Assembly: GCF_000002235.5 (NCBI RefSeq)
Contig: NW_022145607.1
Coordinates: forward strand, 37,728,529 to 37,792,528
Direction: 5' to 3'
From: Strongylocentrotus purpuratus
Taxonomy: Eukaryota; Echinodermata; Echinoidea; Camarodonta; Strongylocentrotidae
DNA length: 64,000 nt
Both the position numbers and the translations under genes were made by a program. Shown in pieces: positions 11,147 to 23,766 of the stretch (positions are counted from its first letter, which is position 1; each line of letters begins with the position of its first letter). The notes beneath the pieces were generated by a model. The model did no database searches and was not told the DNA's origin. It was given only the letters and a program-made list of their open reading frames with translations.

Positions 11147-11912
11147 TACACTGTTGGTCATAATGGTGACATAGTTGTTATTACCCCAATTTATGGAATG
11201 ATTTTGACATTGATTTATTCCTAATAGATCTAAATAATAGTACACATTCTTAGATTTTATTAAATAATAATTGTTGAGTGTTTGTTTTGCATGACTGCTA
11301 AAGCATGGGTGTGTGTGCTACTGAATTGATTATAAATTATGACGAAACAAGTGTACTTTATTTTCATAATAAAACTAATCCTTGCAATATATGATGTACA
11401 AATATTTATAAGCAATATAAATTAGAACGTGTGCTCTTCTGTTAAATTTATTGGTATCATTTTGGATGATACTTTATTTTTCCAGGATCATCGATTGTAT
11501 ATAACTAACACAAATTATTTAAAAACATTGGTGTTCCTTTTTAAATTACGTGTATTTCTACCTGGAAAAGTATTGATTATGTTGTATAATTGTTTAGTTT
11601 TGCCTTACTTACATAACTGTAATATCACCTGGGCCGGTGTGGGAACAACTAAACTACAACCTCTCTATAAACTTCAAAAGAAAGCTTTAAGAATATGTAT
11701 AAACTTCCATTATCAAGTTCATTCATGTCCCCTGTTTTTGGCGATGTACCCTATCCCCCGCTGCGTACAGTCATGATTCAGTGGCTAAGCAATGGCCTCG
11801 TTACTGTGAGGCCCCAGAATAAAAACCGTCTCGAATAGCTATATCAGTGCCCTTTTGTGAGGCATTAATACTCATTACTGTCAGTTATGACTCGAGGGCA
11901 TAGGTCGTTAAA
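11147..11912. mobile_element. TIR element relic related to the 46788-47722 hairpin element
   Basis: The left end CACTGTTGGTCATAATGGTG at 11149, preceded by TA, and the following ~190 bases match the left arm of the intronic hairpin element. Bases about 11745-11911 match that element's right-arm side (CCCCCGCTGCGTACAGTCAT ... AGGGCATAGGTC). Between them lies unrelated LINE sequence, so this copy lost or had replaced its central part and its right end. It is inserted in the minus-strand L1-like relic. Confidence 0.72.
11425..11735 (+). mobile_element. CR1-like LINE C-terminal fragment
   Basis: A frame on the plus strand reads VKFIGIILDDTLFFQDH, then KLRVFLPGKVLIMLYN, LVLPYL, ITWAGVGTTKLQPLYKLQKK. 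This is the typical region downstream of the RT palm in CR1/Jockey-group LINEs. It is a fragment embedded in the TIR relic. Confidence 0.72.
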
Positions 11913-12640
11913 TATTTTATTACTTAACCAATTCATGTTTAACGATGCAACATTTGTTTGAACATCTAAACCACCTTCCTCTATACCATTTAAACCATTT
12001 GACCTTTTAACCTTTGCAGGTCTCCCTTTCCATAGGAAATCAAAAAATAACTTATCGAGCTCCTTATCTATCTCTTTAGGACAAGACAAAACTTGTGATG
12101 TATAAATGATTTTCGACATTATCAATGATTTTAATATCGTTATTTTCCCTTCAAGAGCGAGATTTCTCTGTTTCCATAGATTCAACAGCTTATTTATTCT
12201 TATTATTCTCGATTCAGACACCGGTCTGAGCCTAAATCTTTATTTTTTACAAAGATAGATACCAAGTGACTTAACATAAACATCTTCCCATAACAAATTT
12301 CCATTAGTATTTGTTCGATTGTTGGTTCCCAACGAGAGGGCTTTTGTGTTTTTTTCTCATTTAATTGACCTCCAGAATAATTTTCAAATTTGTAAATAAT
12401 CTTTATAGCTGTGTTACCTGACTTAACTGAACAAACAAATAATGTTATGTCATCTGCTAACTGTAATATTTTAAATGTTTTCTGATTACAACCAACACTC
12501 AAGCCTATGATATTGCCTAATCTCATTTGCAACAGCTTCAAGGCTAAGGATGAATGATAATGCAGATAGGGGACACCCCTGTCTGAAACCTCTAGATGGT
12601 TTTATATATTTTGTTAACCTGTGTTAGACTTCTAGTTGAA

Positions 12641-14021
12641 CAAAAAGGTTTTATTTAAATATAAGATCACAATGCTTAGAGAAATTTGTCTCTCTCTTTT
12701 TTTTTTTTTTTTTTTTTTTGGGGGGGGGGGGGGGGTATGCAAAATAGAATTGTGAAATACTCAAGAAAACACAGGCAAAAAGTATTTTTAAAAGATAACA
12801 GAAAATATCGCATTACACTCGATACCAATTAGTACAATAAAATGACTTAAGACAGGATATTGGTCGACAAAAGTAAATGAACATATCGATACTTGAAAAT
12901 TGCCTATAAAATCAAATAAAAACAAAGAATAATAGCCACTGGCCGTAAAATAATCGTTTCTTCAAATAGTGAGATACCTAAGCCTTAAATCAATTTGATT
13001 GAATTCATGGGGTTGTTTTTTCATCGAGAGCTGAATATCACAGTTCTTTGTTTGCTCTTTATTAGCATCGTCACTTTGTTCACTGATAACGTGATATAAT
13101 TAACAAACTGATCACATGTCTAAACCGACGCTTCATTTCATGTTGCATCTCACGTTGTTTCAAAATCTCGACTCTTGTCTCATTCGAACTTAAGCATCTT
13201 TGACTCAGCACAAGTTCATTTGTAAGGATTTTTTTATTTTTCTCGGGGGGGGGGGGGAGTTAAATTATTGATAAATAAATGCTTTTGAAAAAAAATCAAA
13301 CAATCATACACAATCAATTGAAATAACATCTTAGCATACTTACATAATTCAAATAAAACATGTTTCGTTTCCTTGAATAACAGTGATTTAAAAAATGCAA
13401 AGCTTGTTTGTTTTACAATACTTTTCGATCTTTAATCGGTTATGGATTAATCTGTTTCGAATACAAAGAATAGAGACTTCATGAAACATAAGTTTGCGAT
13501 TTTCTGCTTGCATAAATGTTAGATAAACAGCGTATTTGGCATATATGATAAGATGAGAAAAAGCTTCTAAATATTTTATTTTTGAAGTTCTAACCTTTAA
13601 TTAAAACGAACTTGCCAAAGGAAAATTAGCATTGTAAAGTTTTCGAATTATGTCTCAAAATTTTAACCGAAACAATCTTGTGTGTTTGCATATTACAAAT
13701 GAATGCAGATTGTCGTGTAACTGATCATCATAAAAACATAAGGGATTACTACACAATTTCCATTTGAATAAATTATACCTATTTGGTAATAAGTTGTGTT
13801 ATAACTTAAAGTTAAATTCTGATATTTAGTTTTCTTTCATAGCTTGTAAATTAAATGTCCATATGACTACCAGTCGACTTATTCTGTACTATTTAATATT
13901 TGTTCCCATTTTTCTTCGATCGGAGGTCTAACAATTGAATGAGTAGACAACGTAGAGTAAAAAACTTGGACTTTTGTTTAGTGTTAACATTCATTAAAAC
14001 ATATTTTATAACACCTTCTTA
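12641..14021. other. AT-rich intergenic, no recognised gene
   Basis: T/G homopolymers occur at about 12700-12735 and a G run at about 13246. No coding or repeat structure could be supported. Confidence 0.4.
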
Positions 14022-14212
14022 ACCAGGGACGTTAGATTTTTGATTTTTGATTTTTGATTTTTGATTTTTGATTTTTTTTTTTTTTTTTTTTTTTTTGGGG
14101 GGGGGGGGGGGGCACAAACATGTAATCGATCGACGTCCTAGGGAGGGGTCTAAAAATATTCAACCGATCTTGGACATTCCCCCCCCCCCCCCCCCGTGGC
14201 TACGTGCCTGGT
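14022..14212. repeat. Poly-G/poly-C element with ACCAGG ends
   Basis: The segment begins AACCAGGGACGT and ends ACGTGCCTGGTCTT, so the ends are inverted. Inside are TTTTTGA repeats, a T run into a G run (about 14072-14112) and a C run (about 14180-14195). It resembles the other homopolymer-bearing elements in this window whose ends contain GTAGCCAGG-like motifs. Confidence 0.45.
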
Positions 14213-14214
14213 CT

Positions 14215-15310
14215 TAACATATTCCTTTTCCAAACTTTGGGAATCGTTTTTACTATGATGTAATATTCTTGAAACAAAGAAGTATGTTTTATTCTCAAAT
14301 CTTTCTTTAATTTCTCCCAAAGACATAAACCTAGAGTTTTTTACGACATCATTAGTTTCCGAAAGGCCTACATCAAACCATTAAAAAAACATACTGTTTT
14401 GTTATGATCTCTTATATTTGATTTAAACCATATGGCTTCACTTCTAATATCAGTACATTGTAAATCAATTGGTGTATTACTTTCTACTGTCTTTTTAAAG
14501 TCAAACCAAGTATATACCATCTTCTTGTAATATTGGGGCATTTTTTAATTCTTTAAACAAAACTTGATAATGTCTTTTGACGGTACATTTACTATTCAAC
14601 ACATTTTGTAAATTGCCTACTTTTTTTTATTTTTTATAGAAACCCTCAATTATCTTTTCCAATTTGGGTTTTCGTGGGAGAAGTAGTGCAATATCCACTT
14701 TAATATAAAAATTTGTAACAAAGCATTCAAATCAGCAGTTTTCAATCCACCATACTCAGAACTCATACAAACCACTTTTCTTTTTCTTCTTCTGTTTTTT
14801 TTCCATTCCACAAAAATGTATAAAGTTAAGAATCAATGTGTTTTACTACATTTTCTGACATGGAAATTACTTGAGCATTGTATATAATTTGAGAAACAAG
14901 GAATTATTTGATTATAGTTATTTTACCAGAAAATATTAAGCGCCTCGCTTTCCATAGACGTATTATATTTTCAATCTTTTATATATTTTGGGTTTCCAAC
15001 TGAGATTTATTAGGTATTGTTTATTTTTTTTCCAAAATGATCCTCTAATATATTAACATCAGAATAGGTCCATAGAATGCCATTAATGCTTTCACCAATG
15101 GTGTCTCCGTTAATGTTAATTATGGAACTCTTTGATTTATTCAGCTCTAAACAAGAAAATAAACCGAAATGTTTTATGCTTTAAAATGCTTTATAGGTTT
15201 TTATAAAGATTTTGTGTCATCAACAAACATTATTGCGTGATCTGCAAATTGGAATATCATTATTTCAACTGAATCAAAAAGTATAATTCTTGTAATGTCT
15301 AGATCGTTTC
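14215..15310 (-). mobile_element. Second L1/Tx1-like LINE relic
   Basis: The minus strand near 15230-15290 reads IMIFQFADHAIMF, an altered RT catalytic ADD box. Further downstream come LWKARRLIFSGKITII, LVSQIIYNAQVISM and YTFLWNGKKT, the same order as in L1-type ORF2 proteins. Many stops and frame changes are present, more than in the 10.4-12.6 kb relic. Only the RT end and C-terminal region remain. Confidence 0.72.
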
Positions 15311-16560
15311 TTATCTTATAGGGCCACTCTAACCCAACTAACATAGCATTTTAAAACATCAATACACCTCCTTATTAATATTCCAGCCTCTGATTTTTCA
15401 AAAAAATATCTAAATTGACCAAAAAATGATAATAACCATCCATTTTCACAGATCTCACGCTTGCTAGGCCACGCCACTCGAAAAAAAGGTAATACGGTCA
15501 CGTGGCTTGCTGAAGCAATTGACGTCATTGCGGGCATGTTCGCTTTGTAAGGATCTTACAATCTCATTGTAGTTCATAATTAGGAATGACGAAATTGCCA
15601 GAAACGTACTGGGATTATCAAGTGCATATTACCTTTTGGATAAATGCCTTTTTTTTCTCCATTTGATATCATAGTTTGCCTTTGTAAAGATATATTAATG
15701 GCTAAATCACACTCCTTTTCACAGGAGAGGCTCCTGCAGTGACGTCATATGCTATTGCACAATACACATCCGAAACTTTCTGAGCGTTCTGATTCGTCTT
15801 TTTTAAAGCAAGATTCAAGAATTATTGATGATTTCTAAGAAAATTATTCATCATGTCCTTTTTTCCATTTTTTGCCCGTTTTGGTTAGAATGGAAATTGG
15901 ATGCGAAATGATGAAATTGATTAGAAAAAGTTAACAAAAATAAATGACCAAATATTAGGAGTTTTGGGACGAAATTGAATAAAAAAAGAATGAAATTGAT
16001 TGACACAATTGTGAAAATGGACGAAAAAAAAAAATACACCGTCGTTTATCGTGAGAAAATTCACTAGCTCTTTCTGTTTCTTTGCGCTAAATCCTTTGCG
16101 CACAAGCTGGGAACATTTTTAAACTAAATTTCCTTTCATTATGAAGGTTAAGGAGAATGTTAATAATATTAAGTTGAAAACAAATGTTAATGAGTTATTT
16201 ATCAGCTTCTGAATATCCAAATAACATGGAGCACCGTGGTATATTGATGAGGACTCACACAAAAGGTTCGTTCCTTGCTCAGTGCTACTACGTACATCCT
16301 TGAGCATTGTGCCCCCCCCCCCCCATATTTCATCTGGACACAGGAGTACTTCGAAACGATGGGGGGTAATGACAATTGCAGAGCCCGCAGGATAAGACAT
16401 AAATAATGGAATAGAAAATAAATGAAAATTAAAAAAACTGTTTTCTTTTCCTTCTCTCCCTTAACAAAAAAAAAGATTATGACTCATCCAGTATTGTAGA
16501 AAGTCAAAGCTGGTTTTTAGTTTACTGATGATTGTTCATGTCATTTACTTTCATTTCCAG
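15311..16560. other. Region upstream of the receptor's first recognised exon
   Basis: No coding exon was recognised. TGACGTCA-like CRE palindromes occur near 15520 and 15740 (GACGTCAT). The receptor promoter and any 5' UTR exon may lie here or further upstream, but no core promoter element could be assigned. A C run lies at about 16311-16324. Confidence 0.35.
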
Positions 16561-16577
16561 TCCATTGTGTTAGTTTG

Positions 16578-16684
16578 ATGATAATGGCTTTGGTTACTGT
16601 GGGCCTTCTTCCACCGGTGGTGGCGTTGGTTACAATGGCATCACTGACCACACCCATTTACGGTTCATGCTCGTCAGGGGACTC
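16578..16684 (+). CDS. Receptor exon 1: signal peptide and first EMI cysteine
   Basis: [19 protein letters not shown] is hydrophobic and ends near IYG/SC, as expected for a signal peptide. The exon ends in phase 2 at GTAAGT. TTTCATTTCCAG just before 16561 resembles a splice acceptor and no stop lies between it and the ATG, so this may be an internal exon after a 5' UTR exon or an upstream coding exon. Confidence 0.8.
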
Positions 16685-17358
16685 GTAAGTATTCAAAATA
16701 TTTATGATTGTGTACTTAATATCAAGTTCATCTCCTTTCTTATTCATTAAAAACAAAAGGTGTATTTGTAATTGTTGCAAATTTCATTAAAATTTCATTT
16801 CAAAATAATAATAATAAAAATAAAAGTTGAGCTGAAGTTATATATCTAAATGAATATATATATAGTTAATATATATTAAAATAATGATTGAAACAATTGT
16901 AATACAAAACTGTGAGAGAGTCCTCTTCTTCACTATGACCGGTTTCAATATGATTTCTTTAAATAGATATATATATTTATGCATTGGGGAAGGATAAAGA
17001 ATGCAGTGATTACATTATGACAAACAGAGCACCTTTATATTCCTTTTTAACACCAAAAAATAAATCACTCTATTTACAGTTAAGAGATTATTTTCCATTT
17101 TAAAATATTTGATGCAGTTCCTATGCAGTTCGTGTGTCTTACAGTTCAGCCTACTACAATAGGTACACCACGAGATGCGGCTTGCTCTACTTGTTTCTCT
17201 GTACAGAATACAGGTTAGATACCTACTATTATCGTTTATTGATATTAACGTTTAGTTTTGTAGTTAATTCTCAAGAAAATCGCTGGTCCTGATCACAAAA
17301 GGCCATCGGTAGTCGTAGTGGTAGTGGTGCCACTACCCCCTCTCTCTCTCTTTCTTTC

Positions 17359-17389
<31 letters not shown>

Positions 17390-20300
17390 TCATTTCTTTG
17401 TAATTACTAGACTTTTACTCAATCATTTTCCATTACTTTTCTTTTTTCCTTTTTCCCTCTACCCTCTCTCACTATCTCTATTTCAAGACCTTATAACGCT
17501 TTCCATTAACTTTCCTATTTTTTTTTTTTACTGGGCGGAGATCATGTCCTCCTATACCCATTTCACAGTTCTGAGTGTTGTTTCCTGTCAAAATGTTGTT
17601 AGTGTTTTTGTTTTCTTTCTATGACCCAATCACTGACTGCTTTAATTAAATTTTGGGGCATGTAATGTACACAATTATTGAATTGAATGAAATGGTTTAC
17701 AAGCATTTACAAAAAATATCATTACGGCCAAAGGCATAGCTTCTTGACATGCCCTACTGTTTTGCACCCCTAAAAAGAACAATTATCTTATCTACATGTG
17801 TATAATATTGTGTCAAGTTAATAATGTTCAATTAGTATGATTTTACGTAAAACATCATTGCTACCAGAAATGTATTTCTCTTATGTTCGTTATGTTAATG
17901 CACTTTTATTTGAAAATAGTAAAATCATTAACTTAAACTGGAACTTGAGCTATTCGTATTTGGTTATGGTTTTTACTATTTTACTTTGACTTCCGTACCA
18001 TTATAATTGATAAACATGTGTTTATTTATTATGTCAATGAAAGAACGGTGGCATTATGTTCATTCCACTGAAATGGCCTATGTGCCTTGTTTAAATATGT
18101 TTACGATTTATATGTTCAGACATTTGATTATTGCTATGGAAATAAAACAAACAAACAAACTAATCTTATGAAAATTGCAACGATTCAAGGATGTTAAGGC
18201 GTCTATTGACACGATTTATTGTACTGTTTTCTTGTAGTAAACATTACCATACGGTCTATGCGTCTCGGACTAGATGCTGTCCGGGGTTTGTAGGCCCTCC
18301 TTGTATCGGTAAGTTACATGAAGACTATCATAATAAAGTATATCATGTTGTATATCAAGAGGGCGGTGCATGAGATAAAGTGGATGAACAGAACAGACGC
18401 ATGGGGAACTCACGGCCAGCGCATTAGAAATTTGCAATTTTGGCCAGTGCGTTGTCGTTCGCTATGTGTGCGTCATCATTCCTTACTCGTTCGTCGAGCA
18501 CGCTGGACCAACGCTGGACCAAGGCTATGCATTCGTCTTCATTCGCTGTGTGCGTCAGGATTTTTTGAGCACGCTCAAAAGTGTGCGCGGAGCTCGACGC
18601 GGAGCGCGCTAGACCAAGGCCAGACATACGTGGAGCACACGCCCTGTATACGCACAGCACGCTAGCAACACGCTATGCATTCGGTGTCAGCTCGCTAGCT
18701 TCTCCCAAATTCTGACAAAAGTCGGAATCACGACTTTTCCCGATTTTCAATGCGCCGGCTGTGCGCCCCCATGCGTCCTCTCTGTGTGACCCGGCCTTTA
18801 GTCTTAAATCCTGTTAAACTTTAAATTGCGCCTCGTGCTTCAGTGCTTCATTGTTTAAAATGATGCATTGTAAATAGGCTTTAACATAATCCTATTTCAA
18901 TCGACGGGATAACCTTTAATTACTTTAAACAGCCTACTAACTTCTTGTCCCGTGATATCTATATTCTCTCTGCTCACTTGTCAACTGCACCATTTCACAC
19001 GCGAGGTGTTTACCTCGAATAGCGATCAAAAACTCGAAAGTTACTTGACCCAAATGCAAGAATGAACATATGCAATTGGGTTTTAGGTTTCGGGTTAGTT
19101 TTAGAGAGAGGTTTGCAGTTGGGTTATAGTTTTGGGGTAGGGATTAGGGTTTAGATTCCGCTGATGGTTGCAATTGGGTTTTTAGGTTTAGGGTTAGTTT
19201 TAGAAGGAAGATTACAGTTGGGTTTTAGTTTTGGGGTAGGGATTGGGGTTTATATCAGGATGATGGTTGCAATTGGGTTTTAGGTTTAGGGTTAGTTTTA
19301 GAAGGAGGTCTGCAGTTGGGTTTTAGTTTTGGGGAAGGGATTTGGGTTTATGTCAGGCTGATGGTTGCAGTTGGAATTTAGGTTACGAGTAGGGTAAAGG
19401 GTAAAGTTAGAATCGGGGCTGCAGTTGGGTTTTAGGTTTGGGGTTACTTATAGAATGAGGTTTGCAGTGAGGTTTTAGTTTTGGGGAAGGGTTATAGGGT
19501 CTACATCAGGCTGACGGTTGCAATTGGGTTTTAGGTTCAGGGTTAGTTTTAGAAGGAGGATTACAGTTGGGTTTTAGTTTTGGGGTAGAGATTGTGGTTT
19601 ATGTTAGGCTGATGGTTGAAATTGGATTTTAGGTTACGGTTAGGATAAGAGTTAAAGTTAGAATCGGGGATGCAGTTTGGGTTTTAGGTTTAGGGTTAGA
19701 TATAGAATGAGGTTTGCGGTTGGGTATTAGTTTTGGGGTAGGGATTGGGGCTTATGTTAAAGGCTGAAGGTTGCAGTATGATTTTAGGCTTAGGGTAAGG
19801 TTAAAGGGTTAGTGTTTTTTTTTCTTTGCCTCATTTAGAGGTGTTTATTGAATACTTAAACAATAACATAATTATACTTACAATTTAGCAAAACAATGGA
19901 ACATCAATAATACACAAATTTTTTGTTCAAATATAACTAAGCTAATTCGCAGGAAACTTCATATTTTGTACTTTCAAATGTTCATTTATTTGTTATTCTG
20001 TTAGTCATTTCTCTCTTAAATAAATAAATCAAATTCAAATCTCTTTTTCCATACCCATACTTATTACGAAAAATAATCATTTTATAAATAGACCAAAAAG
20101 CAATCGTCATTATCAAATCCATTTCGATTTGCGAATTCATTTTGAGTAATTAAACAATATATATCTCTAGTTTAAGATTGAAAGCATTTCAAACTAAGTC
20201 CTGTAAATATTCAAAGAAGGTTCCTTTTGCCTCACATGAAATAAAAACATGAAGAATATCTTCAGTTTGTTTGCATTTAAAAAAACGTCATCGTATAGAA

Positions 20301-23300
20301 GACCTCACTTAATCAGATTTGTTACGAACTGGTAGCATATTATATAAAAGCTTGAAATTAAATTCACATAGACGAAAGTCTTTGATCCCAATCAAATTCC
20401 CATTAAAAACAGAGGACCATTTAACGTCCTTCTGCAAGACATTTTCTCAATACAAACAACATTTATTTATTTTAATTTTTTAAAACGTATCATATTATAC
20501 CACTGTTTACTACTCTATTGGCTCAGAGACTTAACTGCTTTTCCAAATACAATGTGAGGGATTATGAAATTATGATCTTTGAATTCCAATGGTACCCTAT
20601 ACTTATCATTTATCCAATTTTGGGGAATTTATTTTAGTAACCTTGTTTAATCAAAAATCAAACGTTGTTTACTTCGTCTAGTTTCAAGGCGGATAAATAA
20701 TTCATTTACTGAAACAAAAGTACAATTTTTAAGATATCCTTTAATTATATAATACCACTTTTTTACCAGTCTTCATAAAATAACATTTTCTTTTCAAAAA
20801 CAATATCTTGATTAAACCATAACATATTTTCTTCAACATGTTTCTGTGCCTGACATTCAACTGATGTGTATTTTTGTTATGAGGTACCATGCATGTTATA
20901 TTTATATTTAAAAATGTGGCACATTTTTAAGTTGTAAGAGATTTAATGCATAATTAGTATAATTGCAGTTCAGCAGTAGATGCAGCCCTCCCAAACAGTC
21001 AAACCAATGTTGGCTCATATCTTTCCAAATTACTTTTGTAATTATCTTTGCACATCCCAAGCCACTTCAGCCTAAAACTAAACATTTGCCTTTTAACATC
21101 GATCATTTCTTATTCCTCCTGCAAACTTCTGAATTTGTTTCATAGATTTTTAAATATTTTTTGAAATATTTGTTTTTTAAACTTGCTAAGCTCCACCCCC
21201 CCAAACCCCCTCAGAATGCAGACAATTCTTAGCAATCTTATGATTGGTTAAATCATATAGTCTTCTCGTAATAGTGATCATAATTATGGTCATAAATTAT
21301 TCATTCTTATTTCCCGCTTGGTTCTGCACATCATATTCATAATATTAGTCCAATGACCTTAATCATAATCCTAACTACTAAAGCCGCACTGTAAACCTCA
21401 GCCTAGCCTAAACCCTTATCCTTAACCCTAAGCCGAAAACCCAACTGCAACCCTCATTCTAACACTAACCCTAAACATAATGCCCAACTGCAACCTTGAT
21501 TGTAACACCAACCCCAATCCTAACCGTTAACCTGAAACCTCCAGATCTCATTCCCCTTGACATCATCTGTCAGTCATCAATGAGCTAACTTGAGAAAGTG
21601 GCATGTAACTTTGCCAAAGTTGACCGCCTGTTACAATACCACAAAGAAAGGCAAAATAAAAGTTGCTATGTCAGACATGTCAGACTAAACTAATCTTCTC
21701 GAATAGGCAATGGTATGTTATTTTCCCCAGCTTTCTCATGTTAGCTCATTGATGACTAACAGATGATGTCAAGGGGAATGAGATCTGGCGGTTTTTTTGG
21801 GTGGAGCTTAGCAAGTTTGAAAAACAAATATTTCAACAAATATTAAATAATCTATGAAACAAATTCAGAAGTTTACATATCGAAATATGAGACGTATGCA
21901 GGACTACACACCAACATGAATACACTTGTATTTTGATGTCATGGGCCCTTTAAAGGGTTAGTGTTAGAAACAGTGATGCAGTTGTATTATAGGGAAAGGG
22001 TTAGTGTTAGAATGAGTGTTGCAGTTGGGTTTTAGGGTTAAGATTAGGGTGAAGGTTAGGCTGAGGGATGTAGTTGGGTTTTTGGTTAACGGTTAGGATT
22101 AGGGTCAGTGCTGGAATCAAAGTTGCAGTTGTGTTTTAGGTTAACTGTTAGGATTGGGGTTGGTGTTACAATCAAAGTTGCAGTTGGGCTTTAGGTTTAG
22201 GGTTAGTGTTAGAATGAGGGTTGCAGTTGGGTTTTCGGCTTAGGGTTAAGGATAAGGGTTTAGGCTAGGCTGAGGTTTACAGTGCGGCTTTAGGTTTAGG
22301 GTTAGGATTATGATTAAGGTCATTGGACTGATATTAGGAATATGATGTGCAGAACCAAGCGAAAAAATAAGAATGAATAATTTATGACCCTAATTATGAT
22401 CACTATTACGAGAAGACTATATGATTTTAACTAATCATAATATTGTTAAGAATTGTCTGCATTCTGACTTTCGGAGATGGGTGCGCGTGCCATTCTGAAG
22501 CAACTTTTTCATTGCAAGAAAACCCTTTCAATAAAATTAACAAGCGAGCATCTCTTCGATTTTTCATTGAAGCCAACGTGTAAGAACAGCGGGTGATCGC
22601 TGAAAAAGTTCGACCATTACACCATAGAAATTGAAAATCATAGATAGACAATCAAAGAAATACATAAGAAAAGAAAATGAGAATCAATATAAATCATAGA
22701 AAGTAAGACAAAAAAGTACATGAAAAAGGTAAAAAAAAAAAAATAAAAATAAAAATACAAGAATTAGATAAAGAAAAATAGAAAAAGGAAAAACATAGCT
22801 ATAAATAATGATAGATGGGAATTGACAAAAACTAAGAAATACTTAAGGAAAAATAATGATAAAAAAAGAAATAAGGACAGGTTGAAAATAATAGAAAAGA
22901 TGCTATGGTATGGTATGGTATTTATTCCATTCTTCATATAAACATTTACAATACATACATAGTTTTAAAAACAAAATTGAAATTTGGAATACATAAATAC
23001 ATGTAGAAGGGTAACATCACAGATAGTAAGAATACAATAAAATTAACGAGGAAATAAGTTCAGCAAGAAAATGTATGTCGAATGGGGGGGGGGGGGGGGG
23101 GGTCACCAAAAAGAGAATTTAGCCTTGTTGATCGTTGACCCCTAAAGAAAGTAGGTATCACATTAAGGATAAAAGGTAAGCGGATGGAAACAGTAGAAGG
23201 GAAAAGGAAACATAATACAGAAACAAAAATATACAAATATGTACGTCATAAATCAAATACGATATACGAGAAACGAAGAAATAAATAAAAATAGATAGAA

Positions 23301-23732
23301 CATGATAGAAAAGATGAACAAAGAAATACATAAGGAAGGCAGAAGTAGTATATTCAAAGATATACATAATGATAGATTGAATGTGATAGAAAGAATAACG
23401 AAGAAATACATAAGGAAAGAGAGAAAAAGGATAAACAAAGAAATACGAAAGGGTAGATAGAAAGAAAAAAAAAAGTACATAAGAAAACATAAGGAAAAAA
23501 CATTTTTTTTGTAAATAAAATGATAGACAGTGAAGGAAAACCAGAGAAATACATGTACATCAAGGACAGAAGAGAAGAGAAATACATCTAATCAAATACG
23601 TAACCTAGAGTTTCACTGAAATTATAGATGTATGTTGTATAACACTAAATATCTAGCACAGTATACAACTCTGCCCAAGTACTAGTTTTGATCAGCTTGA
23701 ATTTTATTTTCATTTATATTTGTCATAAGTTT

Positions 23733-23766
<34 letters not shown>

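Larger units (their letters stand above)
10390..12640 (-). mobile_element. L1/Tx1-like LINE relic (RT and C-terminal part)
   Basis: Reading the minus strand from 12640 down, pieces follow the order of an L1-group ORF2: RT motif RGFRQGCPLSA (about 12541-12595), the palm motif LQLADDITLF with YSGGQLNEKKT (12203-12541), then NLALEGKITILKSLIMSKI and LFFDFLWKG (11865-12221), then the C-terminal FVGDLMDGKGFLPL (10838-11101). Frame changes and stops break it into separate frames. A TIR element (11147-11912) sits inside it, which dates the LINE as older. The 5' part with endonuclease is absent. Confidence 0.8.

Noticed and set aside
18318-18665. Coding exon on either strand in the GC-rich part of intron 3
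   Set aside because: Overlapping frames on both strands and inverted ends indicate a non-coding TIR element; no splice-compatible domain.
19070-19815. Interstitial telomere
   Set aside because: The GGGTTAG words are embedded in a 98 bp unit and too degenerate to be a (TTAGGG)n tract.
23158-23587. Several Phe/Tyr/Ser-rich minus-strand frames resembling membrane proteins
   Set aside because: They are translations of a purine-rich AAGAAATACATAAGG repeat and overlap in several frames.
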